NCBI GenBank assembly: GCA_002698575.1
Contig: NZZG01000156.1
Location: forward strand, 47,100-96,744
Length of the DNA: 49,645 nucleotides
Reading direction: 5' to 3'
Source of the DNA: Pimelobacter sp.
GTDB lineage: Bacteria; Actinomycetota; Actinomycetes; Propionibacteriales; Nocardioidaceae
Shown in pieces: positions 19,135-26,821 of the stretch (position 1 is the first letter of the stretch; the number at the start of each line of letters is the position of its first letter). Under the pieces are notes generated by a model. The model saw nothing but the letters and a program-made list of their open reading frames with translations. It was not told where the DNA came from and made no database searches. Made by a program: the position numbers and the translations under genes.

Positions 19135-20479
19135 CGGTGTCCACCCCCGCGTCGTGGAGACGTAGTGCGAGTCGGTCGACCCGCAGGCCGTCCATGTGCT
19201 CGACGGAGAGCACGGCGAGCAGGCGTCGCGGCTGGTCGGGATCGCTGCGGTCGGGCACCTCGACCTCGGCGATGTCGCCGGCGCGCGGGATCCTGCCGAG
19301 CACCGTCAGGACGAGGCCCGCGATCGTGTCGTAGTCCTCGCTCTCGGGCAGCTCGACGCCGGTCACGTCCTCGACCTCGTCGGGTCGCAGCAGGCCAGAG
19401 AGCGACCACGAGCCGTCGCGGCGTTGCCGCGCTCGGGCCCCGAGCCGGTCGTGCTCGTCGGAGATGTCGCCCACGATCTCCTCGATGACGTCCTCGAGGG
19501 TCACGATCCCGGCGTGGCCGCCGTACTCGTCGAGCACCACCGCCATCTGGAAGCCGTCGGCCCGCAGGAGCGCCATCAACGGGTCCAGTCGCAGGGAGTC
19601 CGGGACCACGACGGGCTTGGCCATCAGGTGCTTGACCTTGGTCGTGGAGCGCTCGTGGACCGGGAGGGCCACCGCGTTCTTGACGTGCACCGTGCCCACG
19701 ACGTTGTCGTCGTCGTCGAGGACCGGGAAGCGGGAGTGACCGGTGTGCCGGGTGAGCTCGATGACGGCGCTGGCGCGGTCGTTGACCTCCATCGAGCGGG
19801 TGCGCACCCGCGGCGTCATGATCTCGCCCGCGGTGCGCGTGCCGAACTCGACCGAGCGCTCCATCAGCTCGGCGGTGTCGGCGTCGAGGGTGCCCTCGTC
19901 GGCGGAGCGGGAGATCAGGCTGGCCAGCTCGGTGGAGCTGCGTGCGGACCTGAGCTCCTCCTGCGGCTCCATGCCGAGCCGCCGCACGATCGCGTTGGCG
20001 GAGCCGTTCAGGACGTGGATGGGTCCGCGCATCGCAGCGGTGAACCAGCGCATCGGCCGCTGCGTGGCGCGTGCCGTGGCCATCGGCAGCGCGATCGCGA
20101 CGTTCTTGGGGACCAGCTCGCCGAACAGCATGGTCATCACCGTGCTCAGCGTCAGGGCGATCGCCAACGCCGTGGGACGCACGGCCCCCTCGGACAGGCC
20201 CAGGGACGTCAGGGGATCGGTGAGCAGCTCGGAGATCGCCGGCTCGGCCAGGAACCCGATGCCCAGGTTGGTCACCGTGATGCCGACCTGGGCGCCGGAC
20301 AGCTGGGTCGAGAGCGACCGCAGGGCGTGCTGCACGCCGATCGCCGCGCTCTCGCCCGCCGCGGCCTCACGGTCCACCTGGTTGCGGTCCACGGTGACGA
20401 AGGCGAACTCGGCGGCGACGAACAGCCCGCAGGCAGCCACCAGCAGGAGCGCGACGCCGAGCAGGAGCCAGGCCATCAC
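19127..20479 (-). CDS. DUF21/CNNM-CBS-CorC_HlyC protein
   Basis: Protein of 450 aa with the full family layout: DUF21 membrane domain (about 1-200; VAAEFAFVTVDRNQVD, LFGELVPKNVAIALP), CBS pair (about 215-345; MTPRVRTRSMEV, EYGGHAGIVTLEDVIEEIVGD) and a C-terminal CorC_HlyC domain (about 360-445; GSWSLSGLLRPDEVEDVTG and DYDTIAGLVLTVLGRIPRAGD). Likely a cation, possibly magnesium, transporter or its regulator. It is the first gene of the pair; GTG at 20479 or the adjacent ATG at 20476 are equally possible. A promoter should lie in 20480-20717 but I see no convincing minus-strand hexamer pair. Confidence 0.9.
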   Translation of the reverse strand: MMAWLLLGVALLLVAACGLFVAAEFAFVTVDRNQVDREAAAGESAAIGVQHALRSLSTQLSGAQVGITVTNLGIGFLAEPAISELLTDPLTSLGLSEGAVRPTALAIALTLSTVMTMLFGELVPKNVAIALPMATARATQRPMRWFTAAMRGPIHVLNGSANAIVRRLGMEPQEELRSARSSTELASLISRSADEGTLDADTAELMERSVEFGTRTAGEIMTPRVRTRSMEVNDRASAVIELTRHTGHSRFPVLDDDDNVVGTVHVKNAVALPVHERSTTKVKHLMAKPVVVPDSLRLDPLMALLRADGFQMAVVLDEYGGHAGIVTLEDVIEEIVGDISDEHDRLGARARQRRDGSWSLSGLLRPDEVEDVTGVELPESEDYDTIAGLVLTVLGRIPRAGDIAEVEVPDRSDPDQPRRLLAVLSVEHMDGLRVDRLALRLHDAGVDTDE

Positions 20480-20717
20480 GTCACCGCAGCCGGAGGTCGG
20501 GGCCGGCGCGGGGCCGAGGGGTCACACGGGCACGTACTTTGAGAGCCGTCCATCGGGCGGTTCGTTGTCCTTCTTCGTCGCTTCGCGGTCGTCGGGGTGC
20601 GAGCAGCCTAGCCGGGCGGTGGTGGGGACCGCCGGTCGGTCACTCCGGCTAGTCCATCGTGACCATTTGCCGCGAGCATCGGTGTCACACGGGCCGAGGG
20701 TCCCTAGGCTGGCACAC
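20480..20717. other. Divergent intergenic region, 238 bp
   Basis: Separates the CNNM pair (-) from the DUF1800 gene (+). It contains the plus-strand TAGGCT element at 20705-20710 with a plausible TGTCAC 16 nt upstream; otherwise I see no RNA gene, repeat or strong dyad. Confidence 0.5.
20705..20710 (+). promoter_or_regulatory. -10 hexamer of a leaderless DUF1800 transcript
   Basis: TAGGCT stands 7 nt before the GTG at 20718, which fixes that start over the much longer upstream open frame. Confidence 0.6.
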
Positions 20718-22295
20718 GTGCCCACTCCCCCGGTCGTGACCTCGCGACGCGCGCTCCTCGGAGGCGTCGCGAGCGCTGGAGCCGCCGGCGTGGTGGCGGG
20801 CACCGCCCGCCCCGCCCAGGCGGCGTACAGGCCACGCCGCTACCGGGGGAAGCCCCTGCTCGGTGCCGCGGACCGGCACCTGGTCAACCGGTTCTCCTAC
20901 GGCAGCACGCCCGCACTGACACGCCAGGTCCGCCGCGCCGGCGGCGGCCGCAGATGGTTCGAGAAGCAGCTGCGCCCCGGCCGGATCAAGGACGCCCGCA
21001 CCGACGCCCTTGCGGGCTGGTGGCCGAGCCTGGACCGCTCACCCCAGGACCTGTGGACCCGCCAGGTCCAGGAGGTGGAGGGCGGCTGGCAGGTGATGGC
21101 CGACTACCAGCGCTGGATCCTGATGCGTCGCGTCACCACCAACCGGCCGGTGTGGGAACTGATGGCCGAGTTCTGGATGAACCACTTCAACGTGCCGGTC
21201 CACCACGACGCCGTCTTCACGCACCGCTTCGACTTCGACCGCGTCGTCCGCCGCTACGCGCTGACGAGCTTCGAGGAGCTGCTCCGCCGCGCGGTCACCC
21301 ATCCCGCGATGGGGATCTTCCTCGACGCAGCGGTCTCCACCAAGGAGCACCCCAACGAGAACCTCGGGCGCGAGCTGCTCGAGCTGCACACCGTCGGCTA
21401 CGGCCAGTACGACGAGTCCGACGTCAAGGACTCGGCCCGCATCCTGACCGGCTACCTCGTCGACATGTGGCGCACCTGGGAGGCGAGCTACTCGCCCCAG
21501 GACCACTGGACCGGGGCCGTGTCCGTGCTCGGCTTCACCCACGCCAACAAGGACCCCGACGGGCGTGCGGTCACCGACGCCTTCCTGCGCCACCTCGCCC
21601 GTCATCCCGCCACGGCACGCCGCATCGCCCGCAAGCTGTGCGTCGCCTTCGTGCGCGACGACCCGTCACCGGGGTTGGTCGACCACCTCGCCGACGTCTA
21701 CCTGCGCAACGACACCGCGATCAAGCCCGTCCTGCGCGCCCTGGTGGCCTCCGCGGAGTTCAAGAAGTCCGGCGGGCTCAAGGTGCGCGACCCCTCGGCC
21801 GAGATCGTCGCCACCTACCGTGCCCTGGGGGTCAAGGTCAGCGATCCGCCGGCCGGCGACAACGGCTCCGCCGCGCGAGTCATCCTCTGGCAGGCCGAGG
21901 CGATCGGCGCGGTGCCGTTCGACTGGCCGCGACCCGACGGACCGCCCGCGGACAACGCCGCGTGGTCGTCACCGGCGCGGCTGCTGGCCTCGATGGACAC
22001 CCACTGGGCGATGAGCGGCGGATGGTGGCCCAGTGAGGGCATCCGGTACCGCAGTGCACGCGCGTGGCTGCCGAAGAAGCGTCTCCGCTTCGACCTCCTC
22101 GTCGACCACCTGTCCCAGCAGCTGCTCGGGAGGCGCTCGTCCTCCCGCCTGCTGCAGGCCTGCGTCGAGGTCTGCCCCGACGACTGGAAGGTCCGGCCCT
22201 CGACGAGGATCACGATGGAGCACCCACTGATGAAGTGGGGCCTGCACCGTCTCATCGCCACCGTCCTCGACTCTCCCGACCACTTCACCCGATGA
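20718..22295 (+). CDS. Tat-exported DUF1800 protein
   Basis: Protein of 525 aa. It opens with a twin-arginine signal (TSRRALLGGVASAGAAG, then ARPAQA). The DUF1800 body shows HLVNRFSYGSTPALTRQVR near residue 55, PVWELMAEFWMNHFNV, KEHPNENLGRELLELHTVG and LTGYLVDMW. The ENLGRELLELHT block is the most conserved part of the family, though no reaction has been assigned that I know of. Export in folded form by Tat suggests a cofactor or metal. It overlaps the DUF1501 gene by 4 bp (ATGA); this pairing recurs in many bacteria, so the two products probably work together on the cell surface. The open frame continues far upstream, but the signal peptide and leaderless promoter set the start. Confidence 0.88.
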   Translation: MPTPPVVTSRRALLGGVASAGAAGVVAGTARPAQAAYRPRRYRGKPLLGAADRHLVNRFSYGSTPALTRQVRRAGGGRRWFEKQLRPGRIKDARTDALAGWWPSLDRSPQDLWTRQVQEVEGGWQVMADYQRWILMRRVTTNRPVWELMAEFWMNHFNVPVHHDAVFTHRFDFDRVVRRYALTSFEELLRRAVTHPAMGIFLDAAVSTKEHPNENLGRELLELHTVGYGQYDESDVKDSARILTGYLVDMWRTWEASYSPQDHWTGAVSVLGFTHANKDPDGRAVTDAFLRHLARHPATARRIARKLCVAFVRDDPSPGLVDHLADVYLRNDTAIKPVLRALVASAEFKKSGGLKVRDPSAEIVATYRALGVKVSDPPAGDNGSAARVILWQAEAIGAVPFDWPRPDGPPADNAAWSSPARLLASMDTHWAMSGGWWPSEGIRYRSARAWLPKKRLRFDLLVDHLSQQLLGRRSSSRLLQACVEVCPDDWKVRPSTRITMEHPLMKWGLHRLIATVLDSPDHFTR

Positions 22296-23545
22296 GCCAG
22301 GTGAGCCAGATGACCCCCGCGTGCTGCCCGGAATACGCCCGGCTGACCCGTCGTGGCCTGTTCACCACCGGACTCGCCGCAGGCGCCGCCACCGTGCTGG
22401 GCAGCGCCGTGGTCACGGCTGCCCCCGCCGCGGCAGCGAGCGCCGAGGCCGTGATGGTCGTGCTCTCCCTGCGGGGAGCCGCGGACGGACTGTCCCTCGT
22501 GGTCCCCTACAGCGACCCCGTCATCGCCGACGGCACCGCGCGCCCACGGATCGGGATCCCACCCGGGCAGCTGCTCGCCACCGACGGCACGTTCGGACTC
22601 CACCCCCAGCTCGCCCCGCTGCTCCCGCTGTGGGAGGCCGGCGAGCTGGCTGCGGTGCATGCCACCGGTCTCCCCGCACCCAACCGCTCGCACTTCGCCG
22701 CCATGGAGGAGGTCGAGGACGCCAACCCGGGATCCGACCGGCGGGAGGGCTGGCTCAACCGACTCGTGGGCAACCTCCCCGGCACCTCGCCGCTGCAGGG
22801 CTTCGCCGTCGGCAACGGTGTCGTGCCGACCTCCCTGTACGGCGGGCAGCCGGTGATGTCGGCCTCCGACGTGGAGTCGGTGGGCTTCGCGGGGGTCAAG
22901 GACGACGACGGCAGCCGGCTGCGGTCCCTGCACACCCTGTGGGACCGCACCCCCGGCGAGCTCGGCACGGCGATGCGCTCGGCCTTCGCCTCGGCCGAGG
23001 ACTTCTCCCCCGTGCACGACACCGTGGACCGCGAGCGCAGCTACCCCTCCACCGATCTCGGGCGGGCGCTGAGCGAGGTGGCCCGGATCATCCGCGGTGA
23101 CGTCGGGGTCGGCGTGATCACCGTGGACCAGGGTGACTGGGACATGCACTCCGGGCTCGGCACCTTGGAGTGGGGGGCGATGCAGCGCAACGCCGCCGAG
23201 CTGGCGCAGGCGCTCTCGGCGTTCTTCGCCGACCTGGGCGACCAGCGCGGCAAGGTGACGCTCGTGGCGTTCAGCGAGTTCGGCCGACGGGTGCAGGAGA
23301 ACGCCAACTTCGGCCTGGACCACGGCTACGGCAACGCGATGTTCCTGGCCGGGGCCGGGGTCAAGGGAGGCCGGTACTACGGGACCATGCCGCCGCTGAG
23401 CGCCGACCTGGACGCCGACGTCCCGGTCACCACGGACTACCGCAGCGTGCTGTCCGAGATCGTGACGACCCGCCTGAGGGCCTCGCGCGCCGAGGTCTTC
23501 CCGGGTTTCGCACCCGAGCACGTCGGCGTCATGACGGGCCTCTGA
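22292..23545 (+). CDS. Tat-exported DUF1501 protein
   Basis: Protein of 417 aa with a twin-arginine signal (LTRRGLFTTGLAAGAATVLG, about residues 14-33). DUF1501 proteins resemble the alkaline-phosphatase/sulfatase superfamily in fold. Family blocks here are VVLSLRGAADGLSLVVPY, LPAPNRSHFAAMEEVE, ITVDQGDWDMHSGLG and FSEFGRRVQENANFGLDHGY near the C-terminus, where Asp, Glu and His could bind metal. Function is unknown. It is translationally coupled to the DUF1800 gene. Its last 17 bp overlap the convergent spermidine-synthase-like gene. Several in-frame upstream starts exist but would lie inside the DUF1800 gene and precede the Tat signal. Confidence 0.88.
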   Translation: MSQVSQMTPACCPEYARLTRRGLFTTGLAAGAATVLGSAVVTAAPAAAASAEAVMVVLSLRGAADGLSLVVPYSDPVIADGTARPRIGIPPGQLLATDGTFGLHPQLAPLLPLWEAGELAAVHATGLPAPNRSHFAAMEEVEDANPGSDRREGWLNRLVGNLPGTSPLQGFAVGNGVVPTSLYGGQPVMSASDVESVGFAGVKDDDGSRLRSLHTLWDRTPGELGTAMRSAFASAEDFSPVHDTVDRERSYPSTDLGRALSEVARIIRGDVGVGVITVDQGDWDMHSGLGTLEWGAMQRNAAELAQALSAFFADLGDQRGKVTLVAFSEFGRRVQENANFGLDHGYGNAMFLAGAGVKGGRYYGTMPPLSADLDADVPVTTDYRSVLSEIVTTRLRASRAEVFPGFAPEHVGVMTGL

Positions 23546-24287
23546 GGAGGGGGCGGCCCCCTCCGAGGGTGTCGCTGACGAGTCGCTGGTCCAGCACCGT
23601 GTACGGCGACGCCGACGACCGCGCGCGCCCACGCAGCGCGTCCAGCGGCACCTCGCCGCGGGCAGCGGTCAGCACGAGGTTCCCCGGACGACGTCCGCGC
23701 AGCGTGGCGGGCTCCGCGCTCACCATGATGGAGGTGAAGCTCTCGAGCAGCCCCGCCACGACGTCGCGGGCGAGGGCGAACGGAGCCTGGTCCGCCAGGT
23801 TCAAGACGTAGCAGCCACCGGGCACGAGCACCCGGCCCACGTCGACCAGGTGGTCGCGCTCGAGCAGGTCGTGGGGGACCCGGCCGTCGACGAACGCATC
23901 GACGACCACCACGTCGGCGTACCCGTCCCGCAGCGCGGCGATCCCCGCGACGCCGTCGATCGGTCGTACCTTGATCCCGCTGCGACGCGGGAGCGGGAGC
24001 TCCTCGCGCACGCGGGCCGTCAACGCCTCGTCCGGCTCGAGGACGACCTGCGTCGAGGTCGCCCGGGTCGCCGCGACGTAGCGCGGCAGTGTCAGCCCGG
24101 CACCTCCCACGTGCACGACCCTGATCGGCTCCCCCGCAGGGGCGACGGCGTCGAGCACGTCCCCGATGCGCCGGACGTAGTCGAAGGCGAGCCGCGTGGG
24201 ATCGCGCAGGTCGACGTGCGACTGGTCACGGCCGTCGACCCGGACGAGCCAGCGCTCAGCGCCACCGTCGGGCAGGATCTCGAGCAT
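23529..24287 (-). CDS. Spermidine-synthase-like SAM-binding protein
   Basis: Protein of 252 aa with a class I methyltransferase fold: the SAM loop VVHVGGAGLTLPRYVAATR (about 56-74), acidic motif II QVVLEPDEAL, and the ADVVVVDAFVDGRVPHDLL segment (about 124-142) seen in spermidine-synthase relatives. The gatekeeping residues of true polyamine synthases are not evident, and such stand-alone proteins in actinobacteria are usually annotated only as spermidine-synthase family. It is cytoplasmic. The gene is convergent with the DUF1501 gene (17 bp overlap) and divergent from the first SGNH gene (58 bp gap). Substrate is unknown; polyamine formation should not be assumed. Confidence 0.8.
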   Translation of the reverse strand: MLEILPDGGAERWLVRVDGRDQSHVDLRDPTRLAFDYVRRIGDVLDAVAPAGEPIRVVHVGGAGLTLPRYVAATRATSTQVVLEPDEALTARVREELPLPRRSGIKVRPIDGVAGIAALRDGYADVVVVDAFVDGRVPHDLLERDHLVDVGRVLVPGGCYVLNLADQAPFALARDVVAGLLESFTSIMVSAEPATLRGRRPGNLVLTAARGEVPLDALRGRARSSASPYTVLDQRLVSDTLGGGRPLLRGPS

Positions 24288-24345
24288 CCTCGTGCCTTCC
24301 GCGTCTGCACGTCATCCGACGCGACCTGTGTCACCATGAGACATC

Positions 24346-25314
24346 ATGTGTGCTCCCCACCTGGTCGCCGTCCGACCGCGCCTGCGGCGCGGTACGGCGC
24401 TCCTCGCGACGATCGCCCTGCTCATGGCTCTCCTGGCGACCTTCGCCGCGTCCTCCCCCGTCGCGGCCCTGCCGCGCGAGGACCTCGACGCCCCGTCCAT
24501 GCCGGCCGACTGCTTCGGGCCGGCCCAGACGACCGGAGAGCCGACAGCCTGCCACTTCAACAAGTTCCGCAAGAAGCGGCCCACGGTCGTGCTCTGGGGG
24601 GACTCGCACGCCTGGATGTACATCCCGGCCGTGCGCAGGGCGGTGCGCGGGGAGAAGGTCAACTTCGTCAGCTTCGTCGCCGGCAGCTGCCCGCCGATCA
24701 AGTCCCGGGCGAATCCCCAGACCGGCTACTCCGGCAAGTGCGAGCGCAGCAACGTCAATGCCCTCGCCTACGTCACCAAGCAGCTCCGCAAGGGCCGACA
24801 GGTCAAGGTCCTCCTCGGCTCCAACTGGACCGGGTTCCGATCGGCCTTCCGCGACATCACCCTCGCGAAGTCGCTCGGGCGCGAGTCGGGCTACGACCCG
24901 TACACCGAGAAGATGGTGGCCCTGAGCCACGAGGGCACGCCCGCGCTGTTCAAGAAGCTCGGCAAGCTGGGCGCCGACGTCGACGTCATCGCCCAGGCCG
25001 GCGTCCTGCCAGCCAAGGTCCGCGACTGCGCGGCCGGGAACGACCCGTACGCCTGCGAGATCCCCCGCTGGCGGGCGCTGCGGGAGGAAGGACGCACCGA
25101 CACCTGGCTGCGCGGCCAGATGAAGAAGCTCTCCGGCAAGCCGCGCTACATCACCGCCACCGACGCCTACTGCACCGACCTGGTCTGCGGCGGCAACGTC
25201 GAGGGCATCTTCACCTGGTACGACAACCTGCACCTCAGCGCCACCCGCACCAAGGCCCTGGTCTCCTACTTCCGGCCGAGCGTGCGCAGTGCCCACGACG
25301 CTCCCCGCTCCTGA
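24346..25314 (+). CDS. Secreted SGNH-domain protein, copy 1
   Basis: Protein of 322 aa. Signal peptide about 1-42 (LLATIALLMALLATFAASSPVAA). The block I motif is WGDSHAWM with Ser as expected nucleophile, and the closing Asp-His motif is DNLHLS near residue 287. This is the SGNH domain usually fused to the C-terminus of acyltransferase-3 proteins (OafB type), here alone and exported, so it probably acylates or deacylates a surface glycan. After the signal peptide there are eight cysteines in positions matching copy 2 (25798-26793), suggesting four disulfides. The ATG may follow a CACCAT -10 at 8 nt. Acceptor and donor are unknown. Confidence 0.82.
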   Translation: MCAPHLVAVRPRLRRGTALLATIALLMALLATFAASSPVAALPREDLDAPSMPADCFGPAQTTGEPTACHFNKFRKKRPTVVLWGDSHAWMYIPAVRRAVRGEKVNFVSFVAGSCPPIKSRANPQTGYSGKCERSNVNALAYVTKQLRKGRQVKVLLGSNWTGFRSAFRDITLAKSLGRESGYDPYTEKMVALSHEGTPALFKKLGKLGADVDVIAQAGVLPAKVRDCAAGNDPYACEIPRWRALREEGRTDTWLRGQMKKLSGKPRYITATDAYCTDLVCGGNVEGIFTWYDNLHLSATRTKALVSYFRPSVRSAHDAPRS

Positions 25315-25345
25315 GCCACGCGGCCGGACCCCCCTGGCGCCCCAC

Positions 25346-25359
25346 TAGAACGTGTTATA
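25346..25359. promoter_or_regulatory. KstR-type operator
   Basis: TAGAACGTGTTATA is an exact match to the TNNAACNNGTTNNA motif described for the TetR-family repressor KstR of steroid catabolism. It overlaps the TATAGA -10 (25356-25361), 9 nt before the ATG of the isomerase-like gene, an ideal place for repression. Confidence 0.65.
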
Positions 25360-25370
25360 GAACTGGCCGC

Positions 25371-25745
25371 ATGACACTCAGCAACGACGCGGCCGTGGCC
25401 GCCGTGAACCGCTACCTGAGCCTGGTGGCGACCGGTTCGGCCGACGACATCGCCGCGCTGTACTCCGAGGACGCCACGCTGGAGGACCCGGTCGGGTCCG
25501 CCGTCCTCTCCGGACGCGAGGCGATCCGGGCGTTCTACGCGACGATCGAGTCGCTCACGAGGTCGACGGTCCTGCACATGGTCCGGGCCAGCGGCGGCGA
25601 GGCGGCCTTCCACTTCCGGATCGACACCGACACCGGCGCCGGGGTGGCCACGATGGAGCCGTTGGAGATGATGACCTTCTCCAACGACGGCCTGATCACC
25701 TCGATGCGGGCATGGTGGTCCGACGCCGACCTCACCTTCGGCTGA
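25371..25745 (+). CDS. Steroid delta-isomerase-like (SnoaL/NTF2 fold) protein
   Basis: Protein of 124 aa, the size of bacterial ketosteroid isomerase. It follows the Comamonas enzyme closely: Tyr15 in VNRYLSL, Asp39 in LEDPVGS (the proton-shuttling base), SGREAIRAFYA, EAAFHF and a C-terminal NDGLITSMRAWW. The third active-site residue, Asp99 in Comamonas, is Glu99 here (MEPLEMMTF), so hydrogen bonding to the steroid oxyanion may be altered but could still work. It would move a 5-ene double bond into conjugation in 3-ketosteroids. The KstR-type operator over its promoter supports a steroid role. The ATG at 25371 appears leaderless. A generic SnoaL-like protein is the alternative. Confidence 0.82.
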   Translation: MTLSNDAAVAAVNRYLSLVATGSADDIAALYSEDATLEDPVGSAVLSGREAIRAFYATIESLTRSTVLHMVRASGGEAAFHFRIDTDTGAGVATMEPLEMMTFSNDGLITSMRAWWSDADLTFG

Positions 25746-25797
25746 CAGGCGCGGTCTGCTGCAGGACCGGCCACCGCCGTGTCAGGATTCTCCCACC

Positions 25798-26793
25798 ATG
25801 GGACTGCGAACCATCCTCTCCGCCGTCGTGACCTCCGGCCTGCTCCTCGGCATCCTCACGAGCCCGTCGGCCGGCGCTCACGCCCACGCCGGCGCCGACG
25901 CCGACGCCGGGGGCACGCCCGGGCTCGCCCGATCGGCGCAGGCTGCTCGCGCCGACGACCCGCCCCGGCGAGGCGCCGACTTCCCGCGGATGCCGGGGCG
26001 TTGCTACGAGTCCGACAACCGAACCCTGAAGGACCGGCCCTGTCGGATCACCCGCTACGGCGCGAAGCGGCCGATGCTGGTCGTGTGGGGCGACTCCCAT
26101 GCCTGGATGTACCTGCCGGCCCTGCGCCAGGAGGCGAGGGCGGCTCGGGTCAACCTGACCCTCGTCGTCTTCGGCAGCTGTCCCCCGTCCCTGCCCCTGC
26201 CGAGGAGCCGCGGTTTCGGGCGCGTGCAGTGCGAGAAGCACAACACGGCGACCTTCGACTGGATCAAGCGACTGACCTCGCGGCGCGAGCAGGTGTCCCT
26301 CCTCGTCGGTGGCTTCTGGTCCGGCTACCGGCAGGCCTACCGGCGCCAGCAACGAGCCGACCGCGACGGGACCGACTCCGGCCTGACCATCTACCAGCAG
26401 CACATGAGTGTGCTGGCCGTGGAGAGCTCACCGAGGCTCTTCGAGAAGCTCGGTCGACGCAGGCTCGACATCGACCTCATCGGGCAGGCCGCCACGGTCC
26501 CCCAGGACCCGCGCTACTGCCCGGCCGGTCGGGAGCCCTACCAGTGCGACCTGCCCCGGGCCCGGGCGATGGATCGCGAGAAGCCCAACAGGAGGTGGAT
26601 CAAGCGCAACCTGCGGGCGCCCCTGGTCGGGCGGCCACGGCTGATCGACACCACGCCCGCCTACTGCTCGAGCCAGACCTGCCGGGCTCACGTCGGCGGG
26701 GCCAACACCTTCTACGACGACGTGCACCTGGGCGCCGAGCTGACCCGCACCCTGGGTGAGTACTTCGTGCCCACGTTCGACGACCTGCGGTGA
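25798..26793 (+). CDS. Secreted SGNH-domain protein, copy 2
   Basis: Protein of 331 aa, paralogue of the gene at 24346. Signal peptide about 1-26 (ILSAVVTSGLLLGILTSPSAGA), then a low-complexity His/Ala/Asp stretch (AHAHAGADADAG). The motifs are WGDSHAWMYLPALRQEAR, GSCPP, and the closing YDDVHLGAELTRT. The eight cysteines of the mature part occur in the same four pairs of neighbourhoods as in copy 1, although overall identity is moderate, so the duplication is old. CAGGAT 9 nt before the ATG may serve as a leaderless -10. Likely a surface glycan acyl-ester enzyme; the two copies may act on different positions or acyl groups (inference). Confidence 0.82.
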   Translation: MGLRTILSAVVTSGLLLGILTSPSAGAHAHAGADADAGGTPGLARSAQAARADDPPRRGADFPRMPGRCYESDNRTLKDRPCRITRYGAKRPMLVVWGDSHAWMYLPALRQEARAARVNLTLVVFGSCPPSLPLPRSRGFGRVQCEKHNTATFDWIKRLTSRREQVSLLVGGFWSGYRQAYRRQQRADRDGTDSGLTIYQQHMSVLAVESSPRLFEKLGRRRLDIDLIGQAATVPQDPRYCPAGREPYQCDLPRARAMDREKPNRRWIKRNLRAPLVGRPRLIDTTPAYCSSQTCRAHVGGANTFYDDVHLGAELTRTLGEYFVPTFDDLR

Positions 26794-26809
26794 CACTTCG
26801 CCCTCCCGA

Positions 26810-26815
26810 TAGGTT
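26810..26815 (+). promoter_or_regulatory. -10 hexamer of the leaderless metallophosphoesterase transcript
   Basis: TAGGTT, 6 nt before the ATG at 26822; the gap to the SGNH gene is only 28 bp, so this gene need not depend on upstream transcription. Confidence 0.6.
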
Positions 26816-26821
26816 GGCACG

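Noticed and set aside
19743..20717. Open frame upstream of the DUF1800 gene that could give a much longer protein.
   Set aside because: It covers the CNNM gene on the other strand, and the Tat signal plus TAGGCT hexamer place the start at 20718.
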